A DNA stretch of 64,000 bases, from positions 12,627,736-12,691,735 of the forward strand of contig CM056742.1 of the NCBI GenBank assembly GCA_029851415.1, written 5' to 3'. The notes beneath the pieces were generated by a model that was not told where the DNA came from, searched no databases, and saw nothing but the letters and a program-made list of their open reading frames with translations. Below are positions 1-12,205 of the stretch, in pieces. The translations under genes and the position numbers were made by a program. The first letter of the stretch is position 1; every line of letters starts with the position of its first letter. Origin of the DNA: Eretmocerus hayati (lineage: Eukaryota > Arthropoda > Insecta > Hymenoptera > Aphelinidae).

Positions 1-950
1 ATTGTCAGTGAATATAATCAATAATCGCAAAATAATCGTAGATTTCTCATTTTGACCGAGATTTTGACTTATTATTTTTCATTGGAGGCAATCTTTGATC
101 AGATTCAAACGCGAGTCAATTTATTTACTCGCAAAATCCCTTAGAAATTTCACGATCTTCGGAATTTCTTTTTCCTTTTTGGTAATATTTAACCGTCTTC
201 ATTCTCTGGAAGTTCTTGCATCGACAAAGTGGTGATCAATCCAAAGAGTTCTCGAAGAGCTCAATTGTATTTATCTTTCATGAATAAGTACTTCGAGGAA
301 TTCTTCACTTGAATCAGGGAAGAAAACTCCAGGATAAATTACACACAAAAAACCAGAACCTCATTGTTCATTTGATGAGTTAATGCTAGACTCACCGCAA
401 ATTTTTATCAATTTCTTAAATGTATGAAATTATTCCTTTGTCTTCCTGTAATCCTTTCTAAACCATTCTTTCCTAAAGTTGGGATTGCATTTCCAAGAGA
501 TAGGTAAGCTTACGTAAAACAGAATAATAAATCAAAATACACTCAAATATCCATTGACTCGCTCAGATTTCATATAAATCTCTCAACGCCTAATGCGCGT
601 GGGTATGTAGGTAGCTCTCTTTGTTTGCGTTGCTAAAATGATACTTCCACATATACCTTCTATCTATCCGACACTTTTGCAGCTAAGCACTCACACTCCA
701 TGCATGCCTATTTTCGCGAGTCCGTGAGCCCATTAGTACTTATTACAGTCTACACATATGCCAACACGTCACCGCGGTTAACTTACTCTCCTCTACCTTA
801 CAAGCATCGAGGTAGACGTTCAAATTTTGCACACTTGCATCAATTTATGCGAGCGTATGCAAAAACAGCAAACTCGAGAGCATATTCGATGCGCGCCTTT
901 TGTTTCGTATTATGATCCTCAGACAGAACACACCAATCCTCATCTATGTA
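1..950. other. No recognisable feature
   Basis: AT-rich unique-looking sequence. Roughly 690-900 is somewhat richer in CpG and holds a 71-codon plus-strand frame, but that frame has no recognisable domain or convincing splice context. I treat the stretch as intergenic, or as intron of the APC-like gene, whose remaining exons must lie in this direction. Confidence 0.5.
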
Positions 951-1886
951 TACCGTCAACTGGGGTAACTTTGAACACCCGGGGCAAATTTGGAACACTT
1001 GAGTGAAACTTTGTATATTTATGCGGTAGGAAAAGTGAGTTGCTTCGCGGTTCTAGAATCAATTCTGCTCGTTAGTGTCATGTGTGGATAATGTTTTGCT
1101 CCGATGTTCAAGTCCTGATCAGCTGCGTCTTTATTAATGAAGAGTTTTTTTTAAAATGATTTCGAGGCAAAAGAAATTTCGTCCCAGAATCTGTCTCGTT
1201 CGAGCACTTGCTTATTAAATCCAATCTACTGGTGCAAAATTTTAATGAACCATGTCGATACTTTGAAGATTTCATCATTCCATCATTGTATTTTCACCTT
1301 GACTCAATTTTGTAGTGTATAAAGACTGAAAAGTATATATGTTTCTTCTGCAAACCTGGGTAAGTTTGGAACCCTTGAATGGGAAAATACATGCTTTTTC
1401 GTGGTCTGAGGGAATACCTCAGGAAACCGAAGAAAATCAAGCTTTTTTGAGTACTGGACAAAGTAACTTTGAGACACGTGATGACTGAGCTCCAGGAAGC
1501 GCACAATAAGGTTCAAAAGCCTTTTTCACGAGATCTACCATGACTTACCGGTGCCTCAATAACACCAGAGGCATAGTGAATTGGATTTTCAATGTTTAGG
1601 AATAAATGTAGAGCTATACAGCAAAACAGTTTCGAAAGTTCTCACATTTCACTTTTACTGTTCCAAAGTTACTCAGGGATCTCATAGGGAAACACTACTT
1701 TGAACACTCATTGCTCCAACCAGAGCCGTCAAACTTGACTTCAACACCCGCCAATCGAAAGCTGATACTGTAAACTTTCGATTGATCACAGATACATGGA
1801 ACTTTTGATGTAAAACGTACAAGGTACAGGGGAATTATGATAAAAAACAATCAAGAGTGCTTCCAGAGTTACCCCGGTAGACCGTA
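951..1886. mobile_element. Non-autonomous DNA element with ~25-bp terminal inverted repeats
   Basis: The left end (TACCGTCAACTGGGGTAACT) and the reverse complement of the right end (TACGGTCTACCGGGGTAACT) match at 17 of 20 positions, and TA occurs at both tips, so a TA target duplication is possible. Degenerate copies of the terminal motif, with cores such as TTTGGAACACTTGA, recur inside at about 981, 1357 and, inverted, 1659. No transposase frame is visible. The superfamily cannot be named from this; a Tc1/mariner-like MITE is one option. Confidence 0.6.
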
Positions 1887-2910
1887 CCAGTCATCAGTAC
1901 AATACAGCATTTGAGCTTGTCTAAGATTTTAAGCAGAGTCTCGAGTTCACTTGTGCGCTCGTCACTTTTGAGCGTCAAAGCTTCATCCGTTGAGATATTT
2001 TAAGGGTCTCTGCTCATCAGTCTCTTGCTCCAGGAACGCTTACGAAATTTTTCAAGCTGTACTTAAGTTTCGAGCTACGACACGAGCATCGCAAACGATT
2101 TTAGCTTATAATACGCTCGTCTTATTCTGAACGAAGACTGTCGTTTTTACTTTGACGAGACTCTTTTGGGGTGCTTACAATTGGTTGAATGGAAGTGCGA
2201 GCTTTTGAAGAACCTAATTTTTTTCGTTAGAGCTTGAGCAATGAGGTAAAACTAGAGCGATGGGTGTGAAAGCTCGACACTAATTGGAAATTCTATTTTC
2301 GACTACTAGATTGTAAAGGAAAATGCTGGTAACGTTGAGAGAATTTGTGGACAGTTAGAGATTGAGGAAAATTTGACGTTTTGGGAGGATGTGAGTTGAA
2401 ACGTGATTTTGTTGATTCCTGTGAATAATAGACAGCTACATTGTGGAAACATTCGATACAAGAAAAATTCAAAGACAAAATCCATCAATTGAGGATTTTG
2501 AGTTTTCAAACATCTCACATGGTCAATTTTATATGAATCTGTGGGAAATTATTTCTTCTTATTATGAGAAACAATCATCCAACAGTCTAAGAAATTTTTT
2601 AGTAACAGTTATCTAAAGATCTAAAATCGGCTTTGTACTGATATCTACAATGATTTTCTTGGAAATCGTCCTCGAGATAATTTCAATTTGAAGTGCCGAT
2701 GCGAAAAAATATCCAAGATCTTGGCTCATCTTTGAATTTTTAATTTTACTCGATTTCAAAGACTCATCGTTTAACTTAACCCGGAAAATTCATGAAAGTA
2801 TAGGTTGGAAATTGGAATTCAGAAATTTTCTCTTGAATGAATCAGTAGTTGGTTCGTGTCCAGAAATCTAAGAATTTTGATTGCAGATCGAATAAAAGCA
2901 CAAGGATATC
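1887..2910. other. No recognisable feature
   Basis: AT-rich sequence with only short chance reading frames on the minus strand. I see no repeat, splice-framed exon or RNA gene. Confidence 0.5.
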
Positions 2911-3707
2911 TAAGGTATCTGTGCCTAATTTGCCCCCATTCCCTAATTTGCCCCCATTCAAGTTCTCACATGCACGAACCCGCCGACCTTGCCCCGCATT
3001 TTTTTCATGTTTGTTACGTTAAAATATGAGAAAATAAATGTTTTGGACCGATCCTAGATGACCCGCGCCTTTCTTAGAACAGAAGAACTGATTTCGCTAC
3101 TTCCGACTTCTTTTTTGTTATTCACTAAAAGTTATGCCAAACAAAATTGATGGAATCAATTTTAACGTGCCTTAACTCATTTTCTTTGTCTTTGTCCCAA
3201 CTTTAGAATGCTTTTTGCAGAATTGCAAAATTCGATTTTTAGCCGATTCTACGCCCATATCACTAGAAAAAGTGCAGTGTTCCTAATTTGCCCCTATAGT
3301 CTTTTTCCAAACTCATTCCTCGGTCCATTAAGATGCACCAATTTACCTCAAAAAGTTTTAAAGGCAGTAAAAAAAGCTACAAAATGAGCTAAAGTACGTC
3401 TCATTGGGAGGTCTGGGAGCCGAGATATCCCGCTTTCACGAAAAACCCGTATAATCCCATAAAAATAGGCCTCTTTTCCCTGTGGGGGCAAATTAGGAAC
3501 ACACTGACAAAAACTCGCAAAAAATCTTCTTTCGCGAAAATCAAGATATCTCGGCTCTAATTTGTTCAAATTGAACGTACCTTAGCTCATTTTCAAGGTC
3601 TTGAAACAAGCTACAAAATGAGCTAAACTACGTTGAAAAATATAGAGATGAGTTGAAATGGCGAGTAAAACAAAAGCAGTGGGGGCAAATTAGGCACACT
3701 TACCTTA
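2911..3707. mobile_element. MITE-like element with TAAGGTA...TTTGCCCCCA ends
   Basis: The 28-bp terminal inverted repeats (2911-2938 and 3680-3707) differ at two positions and end in TA on both sides. The core CCTAATTTGCCCC is repeated in tandem at the left end (2921 and 2941) and reappears internally in both orientations (about 3281 and 3484), forming a second nested inverted repeat. A direct repeat containing GCTACAAAATGAGCTAAA lies at 3375 and 3611. No coding capacity. The architecture shows a non-autonomous DNA transposon; the family is unassigned. Confidence 0.75.
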
Positions 3708-6700
3708 TGTGTGATAAAATAGTTAAAAGTAGTGCCAACAGTTACAACTCAAATCCGAATTTTTCCTCCACGTGAATGCATTTGCACCAAAGTTATTCTT
3801 TGCCCACATCACCCGACTCATCCTGAAATCCGAGTATTTTGTCGGTGATTAAGGAGGCTCCATCGTTGGGTAACGTATCACGAGCATTCGGGGCCCCGCG
3901 CCAACTAACACAAGCGTCAGGCTACGAGACGCGCTCGCTCACCGACACACATACACAACCCAAGCTCGCGCTCGCGCAAGCGTGCAGCATGCCAAACAGC
4001 CACTGCACACCTGCTTTTCGACAGTTTTTGATTCTTTTGAATGTTTTCCTGACTTCTACACGTCGGCAACATGCATGTTTCTGAATGAATTTCCATTCAT
4101 CTATAAATGATCCATGCTTGGACAGTTGCTGGTCGCCGTAACACTGTTAAGTTTTGAAATATGACTCATTCCGTGGTCATCACCCATAAGACGCCGTGTT
4201 AAATTCCAATACTTTGAGAATTTTTTTCTCAAAAATAAGGTCGGCAACCCGCATATTTTGAAACTGCAATAGATTCCTTGTATTACGGGGTATACACCAT
4301 AATTTTTCCAATTCAGAATGACTTAAAAAGTTTCGACGACTGAGCCTCCTTAAATTTCCGCCTTCAACGCAAAAACCAACATCAATGAAACGCTCACGCT
4401 GCATATCATTTCAGAACGCTATTTCAAAGCTCGTGGTACACTTCATCTCAAGTCTCCTAATATTCCACATACTCACACTCTTTACAACTTTCAAAACAAA
4501 ATATTAGTACAATATAATTGGCCAAAAGTTTTGCCTGATACATAACACCATATAATGTCAAGTGAAATCGCTTGTCTACGAAACTATGTTCTCAGAGTCA
4601 AGTTCACGTACCATACCATAGAGCCGGACTGTAATACCTAAACTCTTTTCTTTTTTTTTCTGAGAGTCTGATTCTACAGAGAAAGTGAAGAGAATCTCGG
4701 ATATACATATGGTCAAGTGCAATGCGTGTACTACATTTATACGCTAGACTTTAAAGGCATGCTGGAATGTCCAACTTGAATTTTCACGCTCGATTGATTT
4801 TTCGGCTCCCGTGATCTCGAAGCAACTCTATCCGTGACGAATTGGCTTGTGGTAGAGATGTATACGGTGTTTTGATGCCGCAGAAATCAAGTGAAAGATT
4901 GTCTTTGAAGTTTTGAGCAGAAAGTCGTGGTCACGGTAATTGTTATCTTAGTTTATTTCAATAGCTGCTTGATGGAAGTGAGAAGCTTGCAAGGTGGTAT
5001 AATGACTTTTGAAAATGAACTTGATTACATTATTTGAGGAATCTTCTATAGACTCGAATGACAAAAATTTAAGGAATATCGAAGCAAATTTCGTTCAAAT
5101 TGGTTTAAAATATCGATAATGCTGTAGATTTTGAATGGAAAATTTTATGACTTTGAATTTTATCTGTGCATTATATCACCCAAAACATTAAATAAAAGCT
5201 ATTAAAAATAGCCTTTTCAGGAATTTGATATACGAACAAACATTTTGCCGCAAAGAAAGGATATCTCGACACCGATAAAACATTCAAAAGTCACGCGAGG
5301 CCAGAGATCACGTATTCGATGTAGCCGCACTACATGAAGAACTGAAAAATTCACACAAGCCTCGACCTGCATTATTTCTCTGAACAATTCTTTTCCCATT
5401 CCCAAAATAGCCTCTCTCACAGACTCAAAATTTTCAATTTCAAACGTATTTCCTCAGTATCCCATCCATTTCAATTAAAATTCACTTCATCATCCACACT
5501 CACCAAAATATCAAAATGAAGCCATAATTAATACTACCAAATGACCACATGGATTAATTTCCTCAGTCCGAAAAGCTCACATCGTAGTACATAATACGAA
5601 GCTCCAAAATTAATTAAGCGCGAGACAGACGCAGCATCAGTAGGTAGTAGTAGAATATGAAACTGACGAGACGGTGATAATCCGATTGTGTCTACGCGTG
5701 TATAAAATAATTTTTCCCAACGCATCCTGCTGCGTGTCTACCTATGAAGCCACGTAGAGTCCTGACTTTCCGCACACTTTGCCAAAACGACCAAAACACA
5801 CACACACACACACACATTCATGAAAGCTTTGATAGTAAAGGTATAATACAGTAGGCAGGTCCTGCGAAAGCTCAGATCAATAAACGAGAAACTCGCTCTT
5901 GGTTACCCTCTGGGTATATAGGATACGGTTTATATACCTAACGTGCGTACCGGACGAATTTCCGCCTCAAGCCTCTGTGTATTCACTTTCCCGTCTATAG
6001 TCGAGTTTTTGTTAGTGTTGGTAATATGTATGACCAAAAGGATCAATGTTTACGCGACTGGTTGGTAAAATATTTATGCTGGTGAGCTTGCAAACGAGGG
6101 ACAGACTTTGGGTATTGTGTGTATTATTTACACTTTGGATTCTGGCAAAATTTAGATTGAAATATGTTATTTTAAATTTGCATTGTTATGTGGTAGGTAT
6201 GATAAGATGAAAACATAATGTCTAATTTATGTGTGGAGTGGGTGAAAAATAGATGGATGATAGAGTTGGATGACTTTCCACGGTGGGTCTGAAAGGCGGG
6301 AAAGTTGAAGGTTGATTCTAGGTACCTCCAGGATAGTTTTGTGGGGAGAATCAAAATTTTTCTTGAGCAGTTCTTAAAATAAAGTCAACGTCTCGATTTT
6401 TCCATTGTGAATGAGAGGTAAAAAATTATCTCTTTCCCGGTTTCTCGGTTTTTTTTAATGATTCTTCTGTGATAAGCCGGAAGAGATGAGTTCTGTCAAA
6501 AAATGTGTGCGATCGTTTTTTGTAGATTTTTTTAAAATTTACAAAATGACATGCACATATATGAGAAAAAATGGTGTCCACTTAGGGTAATTGGGAATAT
6601 TTCAGAAAAAAGTGGAAGGATTCACGAAGCGACAGAGATATTTTTCTTTCATCTGAAAATTTCATCAGCGGCGCTTCCTCATTTCTGGATAAATATGTGA

Positions 6701-9700
6701 ACATATATGGTTAAGAGATCCACAGAAAACAATTCTACGCATTTTTCAAAGAAAGTCATCCCTTCCGACTCATTACGAAAGAATCACGAAAGAGACAAAA
6801 ATCCGCGATAGAGGCAACTTTTTACCTACCTATCATTCATGATGAAATAATTGAAAAAGGGACTTTATTTGAAAGTCCACCGATGAAAAATTTTGATACG
6901 TACTGATGAATGATACTAAGAATATCTAGAATCACACCCCAAAGGAATTTTTTTCTTGAACCTTCAACTTTTCCGCCTTCTAGACACACCGTGTTTCTCG
7001 ATCTTCGATCAAAACTACAACTAAATAACTCGAGTAATGTTTTTTTTTCTTTTTTTTTTAGTAAAGATCCGAGTTATGGATTAATTACTCAAGAAACTCA
7101 TTGCTGACCATTGAATGGCCACGATTGGCTCGTAATTGAGGAATTTCCGAGATAATAGAAACTTTCACGCGAGAAACAATTTCAATTGCTTTTGCTTTCG
7201 AGCTTCGCCAAGGTATGTATACTTTCTCGAGAGCGGAATGGGCAACCAATATGAGCTCATTGTGCGTTGCTGAGATCAAATAAATCATCAAGAAAATTGC
7301 TCCAATTGGATTAATGATATATCTGGCTTTCGAATATAATTCAGCGCGGATCTTTATGAAAAAAATTCCGACTCTTCCGTGTTTGAAAATTGGCTCGGTA
7401 ATTGACCGAGATGATATTGATTTAACACTTTTGGTTTGGCACTCATCAGAATTTTGAGTGACATGAATGCTCGGGAAGAACAGATTAGAGAATTATTCAG
7501 ATCGCACACTTGGGCCGATCTACTTTGCCAATGCAGTCAATTTGAAAGAGTAATTGCAAGAAAAACATAGAATAATATATGGAATTTTTCAAATTTTACA
7601 CTCTTTATTCGTGAAATTTTCCGAAAAGATGACGACTAATTTACAAAAGTCATCGCGAACGGAGGTATATTCAATTAATCATATCATCCATGTTTGAAAA
7701 GAAGGAATTATGAAAATTAAAATGAATCCTCAAGATGAGAACCGTGACCAAATTCAACTACGACCAAAAATGTCTAATTACAAGTTTCAAAATTTAAGTA
7801 CAAGGAGTCGCATTAGTTTTGGTGGAAAAATTACGAGTAAATGTCCAACTGGACACCTGCCAAAAACCCCAAACAAAAAAATATATCCTCTGTCTGAAAA
7901 AAATCACCCCTACCCAAGGGAGCGTCTATTTAACAAGCTTCGAACGTCGTGATGACGTGCAAAAAAATCTATCCAGAATGTCGACAGCCCCAAGTATCCG
8001 AAGTATAACGAAGGTCTCGGAAATCGTAGGACACCGGCATTTTCGTGAGCCCCGGAAGGGAAAAGGTATAGCCCTATATATACCCTTATACCAGTAAAAT
8101 TTTGTTCTGAGGGGTTTCACAACCCCCTCGAAGAAGGAGCAAAACTAGCCTTGAGGGTTGATTGGACGATGCTTTGAGCGCAAGCGCAACTTGCCTATAT
8201 CTTATATCGCGTGTTACTCTTCCTTTCGAATTTTCTTATCGTTGGGGAGAAACTGATTCTTCCCAGAAAGCTTTGAACACACACAGACATAGATACCTAC
8301 ATACACTTTGGTATCGGAATGGGTAAACTTGGGCAAAGCTCGTAAATCACTTGGCCTTGATCGTGGCGGCGCTCAACGTTTTCGCGTTTGGTATAATCAC
8401 CTAGCTAAACTGTTGGACTTTGGGTCGTGACCCTTTATAGTGAACCTGAGGTTGTTTTCTTCGTACGGAGCTTGCAAGTTCTTAGAGTTTGTTCAATGAA
8501 GAATCAAATCGTATATTTTCCGTCGATTGCTCATAAAAAAAATTGACGGACAAGGATTTCTGTGCGTAACGAGTTCTGTGCAAAAATGTCAATAAAATTG
8601 CTAATTTTTCAACTTTCCACTCTTTAAAATAATAATCTTACAACTCAGATTTTTTTCACTCGCGTTTTTTTCATGACAAGGGGGTAAAAACTTAACATGT
8701 CACGATAAGTGTAAAATAAAATTATTGGACTCATCGTAACATTTGCATGCATGTAGCAATGCGTGTAATATACAAAAAGCTCAATACAGAAAGTGATGAG
8801 GACGTTACGCGAGCTCGACAAGATGCAAAAGTATGCGGCGGCGGATGGACATATAAAGAGGGGAAAATCGATATGCATAAACGTTTTTCCAGTTCATTGG
8901 AATGCCGTATTGTTATCTCTCATTCTGCTCCCCATTGATTCAGCCTATCGTGCATGGATACAAGCATATTGAATGTCTCTATAACGTATGGATTTACGTA
9001 TACGTTTTTGCAGTGGATGGGAATTCAATTCACTAAGTACGGATATCCGACAGAGTCTACCAGAATTTTCGGTTTTTTTGTGACGAGTCTTTGTAGGGCC
9101 GCCAATTTGTATGATGCGTGATAGACGCTACATGGATAAAAAAAGTTGGATATTCTATATAATGGCCAACCTTTGTTGCGCGATCCTATTTTTTTAGTTA
9201 TAACAATTTATGGCACACAAATTTTTTCAAAGTTTTTCTATGGAGTAATCCTCCAAGGGATTCTCTTTGGGAACAGTTGATGAATTTCCGAAGTTTTTAA
9301 CACTTTCCCCACTGGTCATATGGAAATTATCGGGCCTTCTTCTGGGCGCGCAGTCTCACTGAAAGGGTCAATAGCCTGTCTCAGAGATCGATCCAACGCA
9401 GTGCACAAAAATGTTCAATCTCATGAGAGGACCTTGTGTCACTCGGTTCTGAGTGTCAAAATCTCAATCGAAAATGAGATCGAAAGAATAAGCCTTGAAA
9501 ATTTGATGCAGCAAGCTGACATTATTCAGATTGCGCGTTACGAAAAAAAAAAAAAAAGGAAATCCATCTTTGATTGGCCGTGCACTGTGCATATTTTTGA
9601 CGTCTGAAAGAGATGGAAGGAAGATATGTGTAAGTAAAATCTTACCGGAGGAAAGAGGTGTCGATTTTTATCGCGCCAGGCGATTAACCGGGATTGAAGA

Positions 9701-9876
9701 TCACCCGGCGGAATTTTCACTCCAACGCCTCGGCCTTCCGACAGACTTGAAAGAGGCCTCTGAAAGCTGCAAATGTCAAAAAAAGATCCAACGGTAAGTT
9801 TTTATTGAAAAGTGGTTCGAAATGTACACTTTTACTCTGTGTAATAAGAGCATGATGGTGCTAATGCTTCACTCAC
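3708..9876. other. Unique AT-rich DNA, one (CA)n microsatellite, no confident gene
   Basis: This 6.2 kb stretch has no frame with a recognisable domain. A (CA)n run lies near 5798-5816. A CpG-richer patch at 3840-4000 and a plus-strand coding-like patch at 9600-9794, which ends in a good donor-like CGGTAAGT, are the only departures from background. A small perfect hairpin with arms GAGGGGTTT and AACCCCCTC lies at about 8109-8131. If the APC-like gene at 9877-12203 is real, this is its next intron. Confidence 0.45.
5798..5816. repeat. (CA)n microsatellite
   Basis: Short uninterrupted CA run, read directly from the sequence. Confidence 0.8.
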
Positions 9877-9964
9877 CGTTGATCCGACGACGATGACGTT
9901 TGACTAGATTCTAGAAGTTGACCCTGCTCGCACTGCCTGATCACATTGTCTGCTAATTCCAATC
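9877..9964 (-). CDS. Apc: APC-like protein, second coding exon (partial gene)
   Basis: An 88-bp minus-strand exon bounded by a strong acceptor (TTTTTTTCACAG, just above 9964) and a consensus donor (GTGAGT, just below 9877). It begins with two bases of a split codon, reads 28 open codons beginning LELADNVIRQCEQGQLLESS and ending in a serine-rich run, and leaves two bases over. The other two frames contain stops. The two leading bases complete the single G left by the upstream exon, giving a glycine codon, so the exons join in frame. Its sequence continues a charged, helix-prone segment after the N-terminal coiled coil. The next exon, expected at lower coordinates, was not found. Family assignment rests mainly on the preceding exon. 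Confidence 0.7.
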
Positions 9965-10203
9965 CTGTGAAAAAAATGCGAGAATAAAAAAATCCGGGAT
10001 TAACTTTTTCAACAGTAATGCAATATGCTGAGATTGCTCAGGTGCTACACAGTATATAGTTGATTGCATTTCACTTTGCAAGCAATAAGAGATAAATTTG
10101 TCAAAGCTTTTCATTCCAACAATTTCAGTCATTCGATGAATGATTTCTGAAATCGTTTTAATTTAGTTTTCTTAGTTACCTCATCACCGCAGGAAAAATC
10201 TTG

Positions 10204-10730
10204 TTAAGGGAGTAACCTCGGTACCGCGTGAGTCAAATTGATCGACTTCTTTCAACTTTCACAAATTTGCCTACATGTGTGTCTTATGTGTTAATCAGAT
10301 CTCAATACACCCTCACATAAACTTGCATAAGCATCCGACTCACGAATCATGAAATATCAATCCCTGATTATGAGCGAATTTGTCTTAATTGTGACTTATT
10401 CGTGACTTCACGCTGAAAATTAATCAGAACTTTTTTCCAAGCTAACCAAAGCTTGAAAAAAAGTTCGAGCACGTTCTTTGTATTAAGATATATAAGTGAG
10501 CAAGATTTGAACAAAAACTGATCGGTCAGTCTTTTATAGTCTAATAATCATCGCGATGCCCCATAAGACAGCGTGTATAACCTCTAAAAATGTTTATGCT
10601 GATGGTTTAACTCAGGGGTAGCCAATGCTCGTGAAATTTTGACTGTGTCCAATTGACACGCACATACATCTCTCTGCCAAGTTTGATCAAAATCTGATCG
10701 GTGGATCTTCTACCGAGGTTACTCCCTTAA
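10204..10730. mobile_element. TTAA-flanked MITE (piggyBac-like termini)
   Basis: Perfect 20-bp inverted ends: TTAAGGGAGTAACCTCGGTA at the left and its reverse complement at the right. TTAA at both tips is the target duplication typical of piggyBac elements, so a non-autonomous piggyBac-like MITE is the favoured reading; a TA-flanked element is an alternative. A motif with core CTGATCGGT recurs inside (about 10518 and 10694). No ORF. It sits in the intron of the APC-like gene. Confidence 0.65.
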
Positions 10731-10819
10731 GCTATAAAGATGAAATCTTGAAGCCGAAATCCAACTTTCAATTTGTCAGATTTGATTTGATCTCAGTATT
10801 TATAGTTCGTGTGGACTGG

Positions 10820-11416
10820 TACACTGTAAAAAATTTGTTGAATTTTCAACCAACCTTTCAACCAGCTGGTTGAATATTCAACCAATTGGTTGAATTTTCA
10901 ACCAGACTGGTTGAATTTTTCATTCAACCAACTAGTTGAATTTTCAACCAAGCAGTTATATTCCGTGATGGATGGATGGATGGTCGATGGAATACCCATT
11001 GACCATCTATCCATCATGCATGCGTCCATTACCCACTCATCATCCATCACTCCATCCATACATCCATCCGTCCACCCACCATCCATTTCTCGATCCATTT
11101 ATCGACCTCATCTATCATCCATCCATCGACCATCGACCCATCATCCATTAGTCCACCCCTCCATCATCCTTATCTACCCATATGACCATCCATCATATTC
11201 TACTCCTCTCAGGTAGACAACCAGATATGCCGGAACCGCGCAGACAGATTGTGATAATCCACATTGGTTGAATATTCAACCAAACTGGTTGCATTTTCAA
11301 CCAGACTGGTTGAATTTTTCATTTAACCAACTGGTTGAAGTGTTGATTCAACCAGTGGTTGAATAAAAAGTTTAACCAGTTGGTTGAAGTTTTTCGGAAA
11401 AATTTCTTACAGTGTA
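10820..11416. mobile_element. TA-flanked element, CACTGTAA ends, GGTTGAAT subterminal repeats
   Basis: CACTGTAAAAAATTT at the left is mirrored by AAATTTCTTACAGTG at the right, each flanked by TA. Both subterminal zones (10835-10950 and 11265-11395) are arrays of a palindromic unit, roughly AACCAACTGGTTGAATTTTC. The centre is an ATCC/ATGG microsatellite. Subterminal repeats of this sort usually bind a transposase. No ORF with domain signature. Inserted in the APC-like intron, 89 bp from the TTAA-flanked MITE. Confidence 0.7.
10966..11200. repeat. Imperfect (ATCC)n microsatellite
   Basis: Runs of GGAT, then of its complement CCATC, with many interruptions, in the centre of the CACTGTAA element. 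The 108-codon frame across it (10890-11216) is a low-complexity artefact. Confidence 0.8.
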
Positions 11417-11958
11417 GCTTTCTCTATTGAGTCATGATGGAACATTTTGATTTTGAGAACTAAACAAACGAACTATGAGAATCATCCATTAGTCTACTTA
11501 TACATCCAATCTTTCCAAAAGTTTTATCTTGAGAAATATAAATTTTGTTCGAGCTTTTGTGTAGAACTCCAATTAATTTCTGTAAAATCCAAACCACAGT
11601 ACCATAGAAACAAAATTTTGATGCATGCAGTCTGTCGAACAAGTCATTGACTATATCCTTTTCATTTTATGGTCAAAAATTGCAATTGTATAAAATTTTT
11701 AGACAGAGCACTTTGTTTCATAGAATCTTCAAATTTATTCTAACTGATCCTGGAAAAAATCTGGACCCTAACATTCCATTCCCAATCGATTGATGAGAAT
11801 CGGTACAATTGACAAATTCATCTCCTAAATCTTACGCAAGTGTAGCATACTCAAGACGAGAAAAATGCACGTATAAAAGAAATAGCAAAAAATTTTAACA
11901 AAAAATTCTCAATAATATGCATTTGAATAAGGTGAAAGAGTGAAGAAAGTGATTTTAC

Positions 11959-12124
11959 CCTTCTCATAATTTTTCTGAATAAGTGATAGGTTGTGATTGA
12001 CATCGGATGGATTGGCGGTGCTGTACAAGTTGGAGGATAGGTGCTCCTGAAGTAGTATCGTCTCATTTGTGAGCTTTCGAACCTGGTCGAGGAGTTCCTC
12101 ATAACTGGTCATCGGGAGAGTCAT
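11959..12124 (-). CDS. Apc: APC-like protein, first coding exon with N-terminal coiled coil
   Basis: The exon codes for 55 residues plus one base of a split codon, then a donor (GTAAAA). Residues 7-30 (SYEELLDQVRKLTNETILL...) form heptads with leucine, valine and isoleucine at core positions. They resemble the extreme N-terminus of APC-family proteins, where an SY-x-x-LL-x-QV-x-x-L pattern begins the dimerisation coiled coil. APC scaffolds beta-catenin destruction in Wnt signalling and binds microtubules in the cytoplasm. The start is the first in-frame ATG after an in-frame TGA three codons upstream; a second ATG at residue 5 is possible. The match is by recognition only. Another coiled-coil protein cannot be excluded, and the armadillo repeats, which would settle it, lie outside the window. 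Confidence 0.62.
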
Positions 12125-12192
12125 CTCTCAACACGTATAGACTTGCTTGAGGTAAGCTCCGACCACCTACAATTTTCCCTGATTTTCTCCAT
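12121..12192 (-). promoter_or_regulatory. Upstream ORF overlapping the APC-like start codon
   Basis: A 23-codon ORF begins at 12192, entirely inside the inferred 5' UTR, and ends in a TGA that overlaps the main ATG as ATGA. Such an arrangement can lower main-frame translation or allow termination-reinitiation. That it is translated is inference. Confidence 0.45.
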
Positions 12193-12203
12193 TCGAACTG
12201 GAC
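12125..12203 (-). other. 5' untranslated part of the APC-like exon, with acceptor
   Basis: On the minus strand the segment follows a plausible acceptor (CACGTTTCAG, AG at 12204-12205) and runs to the ATG at 12124. It contains an upstream ORF (separate entry). The acceptor implies at least one non-coding exon further right. Confidence 0.5.
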
Positions 12204-12205
12204 CT

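Larger units (their letters stand above)
9965..11958 (-). other. Intron between the two APC-like coding exons
   Basis: A 1,994-bp intron with GT (GTAAAA) and AG (TTTCACAG) borders on the minus strand. It separates codon phases that fit exactly. It carries two separate non-autonomous elements (10204-10730 and 10820-11416), which make up more than half its length. Confidence 0.65.

Noticed and set aside
787..834. Possible third APC-like coding exon on the minus strand
   Set aside because: The donor (GTAAGT) and phase would fit, but the acceptor has no pyrimidine tract and the peptide is not recognisable.
9531..9797. Plus-strand exon ending in GTAAGT
   Set aside because: Good donor-like end, but no acceptor or family, it begins in an A-run, and it lies antisense inside the presumed APC-like intron.
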